The notes below the pieces were generated by a model, which saw only the letters and a program-made list of their open reading frames with translations, had not been told where the DNA came from and made no database searches. Source: Martelella sp. HB161492 (GTDB lineage: Bacteria; Pseudomonadota; Alphaproteobacteria; Rhizobiales; Rhizobiaceae). Taken from it: a stretch of 64,000 nucleotides of DNA. Both the position numbers and the translations under genes were made by a program. This document shows positions 8,431 through 17,223 of this stretch, piece after piece (the first letter of the stretch is position 1; each line of letters starts with the position of its first letter). The stretch spans positions 186,001 to 250,000 of the forward strand of contig NZ_JAATVV010000004.1 of assembly GCF_013184775.1 (NCBI RefSeq), read 5' to 3'.

Positions 8431-10068
8431 ATGGGTAATCACTTCATCGGCGTCGACGTCGGAACCGGCAGCGCACGCGCAGGCATTTTCGATGAAAAGG
8501 GCCGCCTGCTGGGCGTCGCCAAGAAAGACATCACCATGTGGCGAGCCGAAGGCGGCATCGTCGAACAGTCCTCGGATAATATCTGGGATGCAATCTGCTA
8601 TTGCACCAGAACGGCGATCGCTGAAGCCGGGATCGACCCCGCCACCGTGCGTGGTCTTGGCTTTGATGCCACCTGCTCGCTCGTCGTGCTGGACGGCGAC
8701 GGCGCACCGCTTGCCGTCGGCCCGTCGGATGAGGCCAGCCGCAACATCATCGTCTGGATGGACCATCGTGCCATTGACCAGACCAACCGGATCAATGCCA
8801 GCGGTCAGGATGTGCTGCGCTATGTCGGCGGCAAGATCTCGCCGGAAATGGAAACGCCGAAGCTTTTGTGGCTGAAGGAAAACAAGCCCGAAACTTTCGC
8901 GGCCGCCCGCTATTTCTTCGATCTGGCCGACTTCCTCTCCTGGCGCGCAACCGGCTCCGAGGTTCGCTCGGTCTGCACCGTGACCTGCAAATGGACCTAT
9001 CTCGCCCATGAGAAGACGTGGGATGTGAACTATTTCAAGGCGGTCGGCCTGGAAGAGCTTGCTGAAAACGATTTCGCCCGCATCGGTTCGGACGTCGCCG
9101 ACATTGCCACCCCGCTCGGCAACGGCATTTCCGCGGCAGCCGCCGCAGAACTCGGCCTCGTCCCCGGCATTCCGGTCGGCGCCTCGCTGATCGATGCCCA
9201 TTGCGGCGGCATTGGCACCTTTGCCTGCATCGGCCCGAATGGTGAAGAACTGCCGCCGGAAACCCAGATGGCGCTGATCATGGGCACCTCTGCCTGTGCC
9301 ATGACGCTGGCCGAGGAAGCCAATTTTGTCGATGGCGTCTGGGGCCCCTATTACGGCGCCATGGTGCCGGGTTACTGGCTGCTGGAAGGCGGACAATCGG
9401 CCTATGGTGCGGCCCTCGACTATCTGCTGACACTGCATCCTGCCTATGCCGCGATGAAGGAAAAGGCCGCAGAGGCCAGCATGGCCCTGCCCTTTTATCT
9501 GGAAAAGCGGGCAACGGAAAAAGCGGGATCGCTGGAAGCCGTTGCCGGTCTTGCCCGCAATCTCCATGTCGTGCCGGAATTCCTCGGCAACCGTGCGCCC
9601 TATGCCGACCCGGAAGCAACCGGCGTCATCAGCGGGCTGACGCTGGATAGTTCCGAGGACAGCCTGATCAGGCTTTATGTCGCCGGACTTTGCGGCCTCT
9701 GCTACGGCACGCGCCAGATCATCGATGCGGAAAAGGCCAAGGGCCTGCCGCTTGAAACGCTGGTCGTCAGCGGTGGAGCGGCGCAGAGCCCGCTGCTCAG
9801 GCGCATTCTGGCCGATGCCACAGGAATGAAGGTCGCGCTTCCCGAAACGGTCGAGCCCGTACTTCTGGGCGGCGCCATTATCGGTGCGGTTGCGGCCGGC
9901 TTTTATTCCGACCTCAAGGATGGTGCGGGCAAGATGTCTGCAATCAAGGAGATCAGCGAACCGGCAGGCGGTGAGAATGCGAAACTGCATGACAAGAAGT
10001 TTGCCGCTTTCGCAGCGCTTCAGGATGCCGATCGCAAGATCCGCCAGGCCATGAAGAGCGAGGCGTAA
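8431..10068 (+). CDS. FGGY-family carbohydrate kinase (pentulokinase-like)
   Basis: A 545-residue sugar kinase of the ribulokinase branch. The N-terminal phosphate loop HFIGVDVGTGSARAGIFD and the C-terminal FGGY signature region (LVVSGGAAQSPLLRRI) are intact. The middle has GFDATCSLVVLDGDG and WMDHRAIDQTNRIN, typical of FGGY pentulose kinases. It should phosphorylate the ketose produced by the isomerase encoded just upstream, using ATP in the cytoplasm. CAGGAG lies 8 nt upstream of the ATG. The stop codon is embedded in the loop of a small terminator hairpin, marking the end of the operon. Xylulose, ribulose or a related ketose are all possible substrates. Confidence 0.88.
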   Translation: MGNHFIGVDVGTGSARAGIFDEKGRLLGVAKKDITMWRAEGGIVEQSSDNIWDAICYCTRTAIAEAGIDPATVRGLGFDATCSLVVLDGDGAPLAVGPSDEASRNIIVWMDHRAIDQTNRINASGQDVLRYVGGKISPEMETPKLLWLKENKPETFAAARYFFDLADFLSWRATGSEVRSVCTVTCKWTYLAHEKTWDVNYFKAVGLEELAENDFARIGSDVADIATPLGNGISAAAAAELGLVPGIPVGASLIDAHCGGIGTFACIGPNGEELPPETQMALIMGTSACAMTLAEEANFVDGVWGPYYGAMVPGYWLLEGGQSAYGAALDYLLTLHPAYAAMKEKAAEASMALPFYLEKRATEKAGSLEAVAGLARNLHVVPEFLGNRAPYADPEATGVISGLTLDSSEDSLIRLYVAGLCGLCYGTRQIIDAEKAKGLPLETLVVSGGAAQSPLLRRILADATGMKVALPETVEPVLLGGAIIGAVAAGFYSDLKDGAGKMSAIKEISEPAGGENAKLHDKKFAAFAALQDADRKIRQAMKSEA

Positions 10069-10079
10069 GCGCCTCGTTT
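10059..10079 (+). terminator. Stem-loop overlapping kinase stop codon
   Basis: CGAGGCG (10059-10065), loop TAAG containing the stop codon, CGCCTCG (10070-10076), then TTT. This is a compact, weak intrinsic terminator. A second, stronger 10-bp hairpin (TTCGGTTTCC/GGAAACCGAA) follows at 10089-10119. Confidence 0.5.
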
Positions 10080-10088
10080 CATGACGCT

Positions 10089-10119
10089 TTCGGTTTCCTT
10101 CCTCCCAATGGAAACCGAA
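10089..10119 (+). terminator. Second stem-loop after the sugar cluster
   Basis: A perfect 10-bp stem (TTCGGTTTCC at 10089-10098, GGAAACCGAA at 10110-10119) with an 11-nt loop. No T-run follows, so function as terminator is inferred only from position behind the operon. Confidence 0.45.
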
Positions 10120-10275
10120 TGACGGCCGGCGACGGAGCAATGCGTATTTCGCAACTGCTCTGGCGCCGCCGTCCGAAATCCGCCCTTTGCAGACACGCAT
10201 AAGCGGCGCGTGAGATATTCGTGTTTTATACTTTTGATCCAGGCATTTTTCGTTTTGCAACGCGTCTTCAACTGC

Positions 10276-10286
10276 TACCAGTGGTA
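10276..10286 (+). promoter_or_regulatory. Candidate operator upstream of the LacI-type gene
   Basis: The perfect inverted repeat TACCAGTGGTA (five-base arms around one central base) lies about 110 bp upstream of the regulator start, in an otherwise gene-free 329-bp region (10069-10397). It may be an autoregulatory site. It does not match the AGCGCT-centred palindrome at 1118, so at most one of the two is likely to be this regulator's site. Confidence 0.3.
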
Positions 10287-10397
10287 ACGGGAAGAGCCGG
10301 TGCAACAAGGCGCAATCGTTTCATTTTGAACGATTTTCGCACAACAGTTATGCAACGGGGCGGCGTGACGAAGCGCCACCGGGATTGAGGGGGTTGA

Positions 10398-11402
10398 ATG
10401 GCGAAGACAATATCGGAGATCGCGGAAGATACGGGTTATTCGCGCACCACCATCACCATGGTGCTGAGCGGTCGCGCCACTGAATACCGCATCAGCGAAC
10501 GCGCCCAGAACATTATCAACGCCTATGTCGCCGAGCATGGCTACACGATCAATCAGACTGCCCGCAATCTCAAGACCAAGCGCAGTCACACGGTCGGATT
10601 CATCGCGCCGGATATTGCCAACGCCTTTTTCGCCCGGATCATGGCGCATCTGGAAGCCCATTGCCGCGCCGAAGGCCTCGTTCTCATCACCACATCGAGC
10701 CTGGAAGACCCGGAAGTCGAAGCCCGCGCGCTGAACAGCCTGCTGGCGCGCGGCGTCGATGGTCTCGTCATGGCGCCCTGTGCCCCCCGCCAGCCGGAGC
10801 AGAACCGCAAGCGCGGCAAGAACACACCGCTGGTGCTGATCGACCGCGCCTATCCCGACGATCACGTTCCAGTCATCTCCAGCAATCATGAAGCCAGCGC
10901 CCGACGGATTACCCGTGAGATAATCGATTCCGGCGCGCGACAGATTGCCTTTCTCTGCGGTCATCCGGAAAATCCGAGCATTCAGGACCGTGTCATCGGA
11001 TTTTATGGCGCCGGTGGCGAGGCTGGCCTTGGCCGCGACCATTTGCGCGTCCTGACGGCGCGCGACGACAGTGTTTCGGCCGGACGGCAGATGATGAAAA
11101 CCCTGTTCGGTGATGCGGCAGAACCGCCTTCGGCAATCCTGTGCTCGTCACTTCTGGTGCTGGAAGGCGCGCTGCAATTTTTCAAATCCGAGCATGGCGG
11201 CATTCCGGCCGAGCTGATTATCGGCACCTTCGACTATGACGGCCTGCTCGATTTCATCCCCAATACGGTTCTCGTGGTGAAGCAGGATGAAGAGGCTCTT
11301 GCCGAGGCGGCATTTCAGGTTCTGCTGAAGCAGATCAATGGCCGCAAGGATCCGGAAACAGCCCGATCGATCCTGGAAACCAGCCTCGTCCGCCTCGGCT
11401 GA
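10398..11402 (+). CDS. LacI/GalR-family transcriptional regulator
   Basis: A 334-residue regulator. The N-terminal helix-turn-helix (TISEIAEDTGYSRTTITMVL) and hinge region are followed by a periplasmic-binding-protein-like effector domain starting at HTVGFIAPDIANAFFARI. It resembles the FruR/Cra-like branch in spacing and in the unusually long DNA-binding head (SERAQNIINAYVAEHGYTIN). Located directly after the aldolase-sialidase-TTT-isomerase-kinase cluster on the same strand, but separated by terminator hairpins, it is the obvious candidate regulator of that cluster, sensing its sugar or sugar phosphate. The inducer is unknown. Confidence 0.88.
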   Translation: MAKTISEIAEDTGYSRTTITMVLSGRATEYRISERAQNIINAYVAEHGYTINQTARNLKTKRSHTVGFIAPDIANAFFARIMAHLEAHCRAEGLVLITTSSLEDPEVEARALNSLLARGVDGLVMAPCAPRQPEQNRKRGKNTPLVLIDRAYPDDHVPVISSNHEASARRITREIIDSGARQIAFLCGHPENPSIQDRVIGFYGAGGEAGLGRDHLRVLTARDDSVSAGRQMMKTLFGDAAEPPSAILCSSLLVLEGALQFFKSEHGGIPAELIIGTFDYDGLLDFIPNTVLVVKQDEEALAEAAFQVLLKQINGRKDPETARSILETSLVRLG

Positions 11403-11494
11403 CGGTAAAAAGCCCGGCGCGCTGCATTAGCGCTCAGACAGTTGACAGAGCCATTCGGATTGCATGTTCGAGGTGGAATAGCCCCTCTCTCCGT

Positions 11495-11607
11495 CGTCAT
11501 CCCGTGCTTACCACGGGGATCCAGTTTGATAAGGCATTGAATAGAGAAGTTCTTTCGCTGCGCGGACGCGCGTCGTCCGGATTCCTGTGACAAGCACAGT
11601 CATGACG
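11495..11607 (+). repeat. Palindromic MITE-like element, copy A
   Basis: A 113-bp element bounded by CGTCAT and ATGACG, with imperfect terminal inverted repeats of about 29 bp (CGTCATCCCGTGCTT against CGTCATGACTGTGCTT read from the other end). The inverted second copy at 37486-37599 matches along the whole length, including the interior GGCATTGAATAG/GACATTGAATAG and GTTCTTTCGC segments. It encodes nothing. Size and palindromic design resemble the Bru-RS class of repeats described in Brucella; sequence homology to those was not tested. Confidence 0.75.
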
Positions 11608-11641
11608 TCAACGAAAGGTGGCGCGCTTTCTCAGCAATCCA

Positions 11642-11663
11642 AGCCCGGCGCATTGGCCGGGCT
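11642..11663 (-). terminator. Stem-loop downstream of the hydratase gene
   Basis: AGCCCGGC (11642-11649), 6-nt loop, GCCGGGCT (11656-11663), located 28 nt past the stop codon of the minus-strand hydratase gene. There is no strong T-run on either strand, so termination efficiency is uncertain. Confidence 0.5.
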
Positions 11664-11691
11664 CGTCTTATCGCCGCGTCGCTGCGGCTGC

Positions 11692-12432
11692 TCAGTTGCT
11701 GAGCGAAACCGAAACGCTGAATTGATCGAAAATCGTTCCGACCATTTCGCAAGGCGCGGTGAAAGGCACACCGCCACACAGGGAACCGGTGGTGATGAAG
11801 GAACCGGCCTTCAGCATGCCGATCTTGTCTTCTCCTGAAAGCGCATAGGCGATCACCGGCTTCACGGCATCGCCGAAGGGATGCTTCGCCGGCTTGTTGT
11901 AGATTTCCGTGCCACTGGCAGTCAGAACCAGCGGCGCACCATCAACCACGGCGCCGCCGTCGAAACGTTCCGTGCCGATGACGTAGGCCTCACCGCTCAG
12001 ATTATCGGCAAGCTGCGCCCAGGCGGTAGCCTTGGGCTGGTTGGCGAAACGCGAACCGACGACTTCCATGCCGAAGACAAAATGATCAATGGCGGCGAGA
12101 ACCGCAGCCTCGCCCTCTTTCGCCATCTCCGGCGTGACGGTCTTGGCAAGATAGAATCCCAGCTCGAACTCGATGCCGATCAGGCCGAGTTTGGGCAGCT
12201 TCAGCGCTCCGCCAGTCTTGACGACGCGGTCGGCGTGGATCACCGAGGCAACGGCCTTGCCTTCACCATTGATGGCAACCTTGAATGCACCCGGGGTCTG
12301 GCCACGGCGGCGCATGACCTCAAGCTGGACATCGACGGCCTCGTCCGGGGTGATTGACGCAAAGGCCTCCTGATCGATGAGCGTGCCATCCTCATAGGCC
12401 TTCAAAAGCATGCTGGTGTAATCTGCGGTCAC
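11692..12432 (-). CDS. 2-keto-4-pentenoate hydratase-like protein (FAH superfamily)
   Basis: A 246-residue protein of the hydratase/decarboxylase branch of the fumarylacetoacetate hydrolase superfamily. Members hydrate 2-hydroxypentadienoates or decarboxylate oxalocrotonates in meta-cleavage pathways, using a divalent metal. The likely metal-binding pattern GIEFELGFYL and the closing GSFITTGSLCGGVPF followed by TAPCEMV segment fit the family. The start is a GTG at 12432, with AAGGAG 6 nt upstream. It stands alone, with no ring-cleavage genes nearby, so it more likely acts on a sugar-derived or other 2-keto acid. Transcription is divergent from the EamA transporter gene. Confidence 0.75.
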   Translation of the reverse strand: MTADYTSMLLKAYEDGTLIDQEAFASITPDEAVDVQLEVMRRRGQTPGAFKVAINGEGKAVASVIHADRVVKTGGALKLPKLGLIGIEFELGFYLAKTVTPEMAKEGEAAVLAAIDHFVFGMEVVGSRFANQPKATAWAQLADNLSGEAYVIGTERFDGGAVVDGAPLVLTASGTEIYNKPAKHPFGDAVKPVIAYALSGEDKIGMLKAGSFITTGSLCGGVPFTAPCEMVGTIFDQFSVSVSLSN

Positions 12433-12766
12433 GAAAATCTCCTTGAATTGTCGCGGTCAGCGTCAATGCTGCGCGGTGGCCGACGATCGCCGGCACCTCT
12501 CCCCTTCGAAAAGGGCATAGCAGTTTTTGACCTTTGAGATGAACCGCAAATCGTGCTGGCGCCTTGTTTTATCGCAATTAAATCATGAGCTTTTCCGAAG
12601 AAGCCACGGGGCAGCTGCAGCGCGGCTGAAAGCTCTGTGATTTTGCATATCAGATGCGCAGGATCGGGCGTCGTCAGACTGGCAGGCTTGATGTAAGGCA
12701 AGATCAAACAAAGCGTTTCGACCGCATCCCGGTCGCTCTTGGCGCACCCAATCACAGGCACATCCC
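12433..12766. other. Divergent promoter region
   Basis: A gene-free 334-bp interval between the hydratase and EamA genes. Open frames crossing it overlap both start regions and lack family similarity. It must hold promoters for both genes, but I see no clear -35/-10 pair or palindrome. Confidence 0.4.
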
Positions 12767-13756
12767 ATGCAGACCGAATCATCAAGCGAAACCGCATCCT
12801 CACGGCTGGGCGAGCACACGCTCAAAGGCGTCATCCTCGGCTTCGCCTCCTTCGCCTGCTTTTCCTACAGCGATGCCAGTGTGAAGGCGATCGAAGGCGG
12901 GTTGCCGCCTTATGAGTCAGCCTTTTTCGGTGCAGCCTTTGCCCTTCTTGCCCTGCCGTTCCTGATGCAGCGCGGCGACCGCTGGAGCGACATCGTCCGC
13001 ACCTCAAACCGGCCGCTCTGGCTGTTGCGCTTCATCGCCTATCCGATCGGCGTGATCGGCAGCGTCACCGCCTTCACCCATCTGTCGATGGCGGAAGCCT
13101 TTGTCCTGATCTTCCTGCAACCAGCCTATGTGACCGTCATTTCGGTTTTCGCATTGAAGGAACAGGTCGGCCTGAAGCGCTGGTCGGCGGTCATCGTCGG
13201 CTTCATCGGCGTCCTGATCGTTCTCAGACCTGGCTTTCGCGAATTGTCGATCGGTCATCTCGGGGCAATTTTCGCCGGGCTCGGTGGCGCGATCTCGGTG
13301 GTTACCTTCCGCGCGTCCAGCACCGATGAAAAGCGCATATCGCTGTTTGGCGCAGGCATTCTCGGTGCCATCATCGTTTGCGGCGCACTGATGCTGACCA
13401 ACTTCAAGATGCCTGATGCCAGCGAATGGATGTATCTCGCCGGCTACGGCCTTATCGCTGCCTTTGCCAATGTGCTCTTGATGCAGGCTGCACTCTACGC
13501 ACCTGCCGCCTATATCGGGCCGACGCAATATTCTCAGATGCTCTGGGCCATATTGTTCGGCTATCTGTTCTTCGGTGATCATGTCGACGGACCGATGCTG
13601 GCCGGCATCGTGCTGATCATCGGCGCAGGCATGCTGACCCTGATGCGTGAGCGCCAGCGCAACACGCCGCTGCCGCCGCCCATTCTGGCAGGCAATTCGC
13701 AGGCGCCGATCGCATTGTCTGATGATGAGATGGAAGAGAGCGGAACGGATCGCTAA
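12767..13756 (+). CDS. EamA/DMT-superfamily transporter
   Basis: A 329-residue membrane protein with ten predicted helices in two EamA repeats, the first beginning at LKGVILGFASFACFSYSDAS and the second near LGAIFAGLGGAISVVTFRAS. The proline-bearing LQPAYVTVISVF helix and the C-terminal helix LAGIVLIIGAGMLTLM are typical. A charged cytoplasmic tail of about 35 residues follows. Such proteins export or exchange small metabolites across the inner membrane; the substrate is unknown. The annotated ATG lacks a strong ribosome binding site. It is convergent with the PfkB gene at 13785. Confidence 0.85.
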   Translation: MQTESSSETASSRLGEHTLKGVILGFASFACFSYSDASVKAIEGGLPPYESAFFGAAFALLALPFLMQRGDRWSDIVRTSNRPLWLLRFIAYPIGVIGSVTAFTHLSMAEAFVLIFLQPAYVTVISVFALKEQVGLKRWSAVIVGFIGVLIVLRPGFRELSIGHLGAIFAGLGGAISVVTFRASSTDEKRISLFGAGILGAIIVCGALMLTNFKMPDASEWMYLAGYGLIAAFANVLLMQAALYAPAAYIGPTQYSQMLWAILFGYLFFGDHVDGPMLAGIVLIIGAGMLTLMRERQRNTPLPPPILAGNSQAPIALSDDEMEESGTDR

Positions 13757-13784
13757 GCCTGAGACGGACCAGCGGGATAATGGC

Positions 13785-14672
13785 TCAGCGCGGCACCGCG
13801 CCACCGGTCACCTGCACCGCCCGGCTTCCCGACCGGATCGCCGCGACCAGGCAATCCTCGATCGCCGCTCCACGCATCCAGCCGTCGATGAAACCGGCAT
13901 TGAACGCATCGCCGGCACCGGTCGTGTCAACCACGCGAACATCTTCCGCCGGCATGGCCAGCCGCGCCTGATCGGTTGCTACCAGCGCACCGGAAGCTCC
14001 CGCCTTCAGGGCGACGATCGGGAAATAGCGGGCCAGATGTTCCCGCATCGCCTCCGCCTGTGTCTCGCCGGTTATCTCGCGTGCTTCCTCAAGATTTGGC
14101 AGGAAGATATCGACACCCTTGCATTTTTCGATCAGCGCTGTGTCGCGGATCAGATCATCGTCCCAGCTCGGATCCAGCGAAACGGTCAGCCCTGCATGCT
14201 TGGCACGCGCGACCAGATCCGGTATTTCCGCAAGCGTTGCATATTCGGCGATATGGAGATGGGCGGCGCCCGGCCAGGCAAGGGCGGCATCGAGCGTCGC
14301 CGGTTCGGCCTTGCCGGCCCGACGGGTCAGGAAGGCACGCTCCGAGCCGATCACCGAGGCGACGGTGATCTGCGGCCCGGCATCATGGGCGCGCTCGATG
14401 AAGCCCGTTTCGATATCGCGGACAACGATTTCCTGCTCAACCGCCTTTGACAGCGTATCGTTGCCAAGCCGCGAAACAATGGCCGTCGACCGCCCGAGAT
14501 CGCGCAGATGCGCCGCAGAGATAAAGGCGCCGCCGCCAGCGGCAATGGTCAGATTGTCGGCGAAGACCTCGCGGCCAAGCACCGGCAGGCGATCGATCCC
14601 CGTGAAGATCAGATCGCAATAGAGCCTGCCGACACAGAGCACCGCCTGCATATCATCATCCACACTGTTCAT
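13785..14672 (-). CDS. PfkB-family sugar kinase
   Basis: A 295-residue ribokinase-fold kinase. It starts with AVLCVGRLYCDLIFTG and ends with the PfkB signature VVDTTGAGDAFNAGF, which supplies the catalytic Asp and anion hole. Midway lies LDPSWDDDLI followed by DIFLPNLEEAREITG, the usual family pattern. It should phosphorylate a sugar or related alcohol imported by the ABC transporter encoded in the same operon. Its start overlaps the stop of the ABC ATPase gene by 4 bp, indicating translational coupling. It is the last gene of the operon that begins at 20298. Substrate specificity cannot be read from sequence. Confidence 0.88.
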   Translation of the reverse strand: MNSVDDDMQAVLCVGRLYCDLIFTGIDRLPVLGREVFADNLTIAAGGGAFISAAHLRDLGRSTAIVSRLGNDTLSKAVEQEIVVRDIETGFIERAHDAGPQITVASVIGSERAFLTRRAGKAEPATLDAALAWPGAAHLHIAEYATLAEIPDLVARAKHAGLTVSLDPSWDDDLIRDTALIEKCKGVDIFLPNLEEAREITGETQAEAMREHLARYFPIVALKAGASGALVATDQARLAMPAEDVRVVDTTGAGDAFNAGFIDGWMRGAAIEDCLVAAIRSGSRAVQVTGGAVPR

Positions 14673-15706
14673 TTGCGACCCAGGCTTTTCTCGCTCTTGG
14701 CATCGAAGAGATAGAGCTTGCCCGGCGCGACGGTGGCCGCCACCTGGCTTCCGACCTTTGGTGCCACATTGCCGGGTGATGTGGCAATCACCGGCGTGTC
14801 GCCGACGAGAAGATGAACCATGGTTTCAGGCCCGAGCGGCTCAACGGCTTCAACCATGCCTTCAAGCGTCAGGATCGCAGGTCCCGTCGCTCCGACCAGA
14901 AGATCATGCGAACGAATGCCGACCAGGAGATCGCGGCCATCGGCAAGCGAGCGCCCCTCATCCCCCAGTGCTGCGGCCGGCAGCATGTTCATCGATGGCG
15001 AGCCGATGAAGCGCGCGGTAAACACATCCACCGGGGCTTCATAAAGCTCGGTCGGCGTACCGGTCTGCAGAATATGGCCGTCACGCATGACGACGATCCG
15101 GTCGGCCATGGTCATCGCTTCGATCTGGTCATGGGTCACATAGACCGTCGTGGTTTTAAGTTCCTGATGCAACTTCTTGATTTCAATACGCATCTGGGCG
15201 CGGAGCTGCGCATCCAGATTGGAAAGCGGCTCGTCGAAGAGAAAGGCCGATGGGTTGCGAACCATGGCCCGGCCAATGGCCACGCGCTGACGCTGGCCGC
15301 CGGAAAGTGCTGCCGGGCGACGCTCCAGAAGCTCGGTCAGGCCGAGGATACGCGCGGTCTCATCAATGCGTGCATTCTTCTCGTCTCTGGTCATCTTCGC
15401 CGTATAAAGACCAAATCCGATATTCTGCCGTACGGTCAGATGCGGATAGATCGCGTAATTCTGGAATACCATGGCAATGTTGCGGGCCTTCGGCGCCCGC
15501 TCGTTGACGATTTCGCTGCCGATCACCAGATTGCCGCCGGAAATCTCTTCGAGACCGGCGATCATCCGCAATGTCGTCGACTTGCCACAGCCGGACGGGC
15601 CGACAAAGACGACGAATTCCCCATCCGCAATCTTGAGGTCGATGCCGTGAACCGCTTCGACCTTCTCATAGCGCTTGACCAGCTTCTGAAGTTCGATCGA
15701 CGCCAT
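14669..15706 (-). CDS. Sugar ABC transporter ATPase, UgpC/MalK type
   Basis: A 345-residue ATPase with Walker A GPSGCGKSTT, Q-loop VFQNYAIYPH, signature LSGGQRQRVAIGRAM, Walker B AFLFDEPLSNLDAQLR and the switch histidine in TVYVTHDQIEAM. A C-terminal TOBE/MalK-like regulatory domain covers roughly residues 240-345. It energises carbohydrate import with the two permeases and binding protein encoded upstream in the same operon. It is separated from them by the lyase gene, whose stop and this start share one base at 15706. Confidence 0.93.
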   Translation of the reverse strand: MASIELQKLVKRYEKVEAVHGIDLKIADGEFVVFVGPSGCGKSTTLRMIAGLEEISGGNLVIGSEIVNERAPKARNIAMVFQNYAIYPHLTVRQNIGFGLYTAKMTRDEKNARIDETARILGLTELLERRPAALSGGQRQRVAIGRAMVRNPSAFLFDEPLSNLDAQLRAQMRIEIKKLHQELKTTTVYVTHDQIEAMTMADRIVVMRDGHILQTGTPTELYEAPVDVFTARFIGSPSMNMLPAAALGDEGRSLADGRDLLVGIRSHDLLVGATGPAILTLEGMVEAVEPLGPETMVHLLVGDTPVIATSPGNVAPKVGSQVAATVAPGKLYLFDAKSEKSLGRK

Positions 15707-17220
15707 TATCCTTCTCCCCTCAATGCCTGAAAGCGTTTTTCCAGATTGGCCGATGCGGCGTGAAGATGCGCCCGGTTGGCGGCAATCTTGTCACTGAAAT
15801 CACCAAGTGCGCCATCATAAAAGGCAAGCGCCTCGCCAAGCGGTTCAGCAGCCGGACCGCCATAACGCTTGCGCACCGAAACGAAGTATTCCGGCGAGAC
15901 AATGTCGCGGAAAGCATCCTCATCAAGGCCTGAGGCGCGCCCAGCATGTTGTTCAAATGCCTTCAGGAAGGGCTCGTAACCATCTGCCGTCAAAGAACTT
16001 TCTGCCTTGACGACGGCACGGGCCACATCGGCGGCAATCTCATGCGCAACACGGAAAGACAGATCTTCGCGGCGGACCAGACTGTCGGCAAGCTCCGTGA
16101 TGGTGATGCAGGAACGATCAAGATTTGCCGCCACACGCGGCCCGTTGACCTTCACCTGCGCAATGAAGGCCACCAGAAGATCCAGCACCCGGAAAGCACA
16201 GTCAAAGGCCTGAAATCCCATGGTCTGGGTCTCGCCCTCACTGTCATTCATATCGGTAAAGGGCGTGTTGTGCATGATGGTCAGCACCGATTGCGCCCGG
16301 CCGACGGTCTGGCTCGACAGATGACGCATATGCTCGATCGGCACCGGATTGCGCTTTTGCGGCATGATCGAGGAGATCTGCACCAGCGCATTCGGCACAT
16401 AAAGCTGCGCGACTTCGAAACTGGTCCAGAACTGGAAATCCTGGATCAGCCGCCCGAGATGCAGAAAGGTGAGCTCGATCGCCGAATAGGTCGCCGTCGT
16501 ATAGTCGACAGCGGCAATACAGCTGTAGGAATTGCGCAGAGGTGCCGCAAAACCCAGCAGGGACGCCATCAGCTGACGGTCGATCGGGAAACCCGAAGTC
16601 GTGATCGCCGCCGCACCCATCGGCGAAAGATCAACGATTTTACGGGCTTCGAGCATGCGCTTCAGGTCTCGGATCAAAACCTCGATGGCAGCACCGAGAT
16701 AGTGGCCGAAGGTGGTCGGCTGCGCCGGCTGGCCATGGGTATAGGCAACGATCAGTGTCGCCTTTTCGCGTTTTGCCGTCTCGATCATCGCCGCAAGCAG
16801 CTGTACCGCCTTGTCGAGGAAGAGATCGATCCGGCTGCGCAGCGCCAGCTTGAACAGCGTATGATCGATGTCGTTGCGCGAACGCGCCGTATGAAGCCGG
16901 CCACCGAGATCGGCACCGAGCCGGGCCTTCAGCTCTTTCTCGATCAGGAAGAAGAAATCCTCCACCTCGCCGGTATATTCGAGCTTTGCCGGATCGACCT
17001 CGGCATCGATCGCCACCAGCGCATCGGCAATCTTCGCCGCCTGCCCGCTCGACAAGATGCCGGTCTCGGTCAGCATGACCAGATGGGCCCGGTCGATGGC
17101 GCGGAAGCCCTCGACGAAATAGGTCTTCGCCCCGTCAAAAAGCGACTTGAGCAGCGTCTCCTTGTAGACGGGATCGGGAAACCGGCTGGTATCGCCGGAA
17201 GATGGATTGTCGACGGACAT
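15706..17220 (-). CDS. Argininosuccinate lyase-family C-N lyase, probably not ArgH
   Basis: A 504-residue member of the fumarase/aspartase superfamily nearest to argininosuccinate lyases. It keeps the HTARSRNDIDHT motif and the catalytic-loop signature SSIMPQKRNP carrying the catalytic Ser. The canonical argininosuccinate-binding stretch NSxDAVSDRD is replaced by NSYSCIAAVDYTT, and the usual GLPLxYNxDxQEDKE reads as TPFTDMNDSEGETQ. It lies between sugar ABC transporter genes rather than arginine genes. I infer a lyase releasing fumarate from an N-succinyl or aspartyl conjugate. EDDS lyase of Chelativorans is a known example of such a diverged ASL-like enzyme, but equivalence is not shown. Tight spacing (3 bp after the permease, 1-bp overlap with the ATPase) ties it to the operon. 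Confidence 0.8.
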   Translation of the reverse strand: MSVDNPSSGDTSRFPDPVYKETLLKSLFDGAKTYFVEGFRAIDRAHLVMLTETGILSSGQAAKIADALVAIDAEVDPAKLEYTGEVEDFFFLIEKELKARLGADLGGRLHTARSRNDIDHTLFKLALRSRIDLFLDKAVQLLAAMIETAKREKATLIVAYTHGQPAQPTTFGHYLGAAIEVLIRDLKRMLEARKIVDLSPMGAAAITTSGFPIDRQLMASLLGFAAPLRNSYSCIAAVDYTTATYSAIELTFLHLGRLIQDFQFWTSFEVAQLYVPNALVQISSIMPQKRNPVPIEHMRHLSSQTVGRAQSVLTIMHNTPFTDMNDSEGETQTMGFQAFDCAFRVLDLLVAFIAQVKVNGPRVAANLDRSCITITELADSLVRREDLSFRVAHEIAADVARAVVKAESSLTADGYEPFLKAFEQHAGRASGLDEDAFRDIVSPEYFVSVRKRYGGPAAEPLGEALAFYDGALGDFSDKIAANRAHLHAASANLEKRFQALRGEG

Positions 17221-17223
17221 GAC

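Noticed and set aside
8269-10308. 679-residue minus-strand open frame opposite the FGGY kinase
   Set aside because: It lies antisense to a clear FGGY kinase gene and the deduced protein has no recognisable motifs.
12429-12803. Possible 124-residue minus-strand gene between hydratase and EamA genes
   Set aside because: It overlaps both start regions and would occupy their promoters; the sequence is Arg/Ser-rich without motifs.
15706-17220. Annotation as argH (arginine biosynthesis)
   Set aside because: Substrate-binding strings diverge from true argininosuccinate lyases and the gene is embedded in a sugar transport operon.
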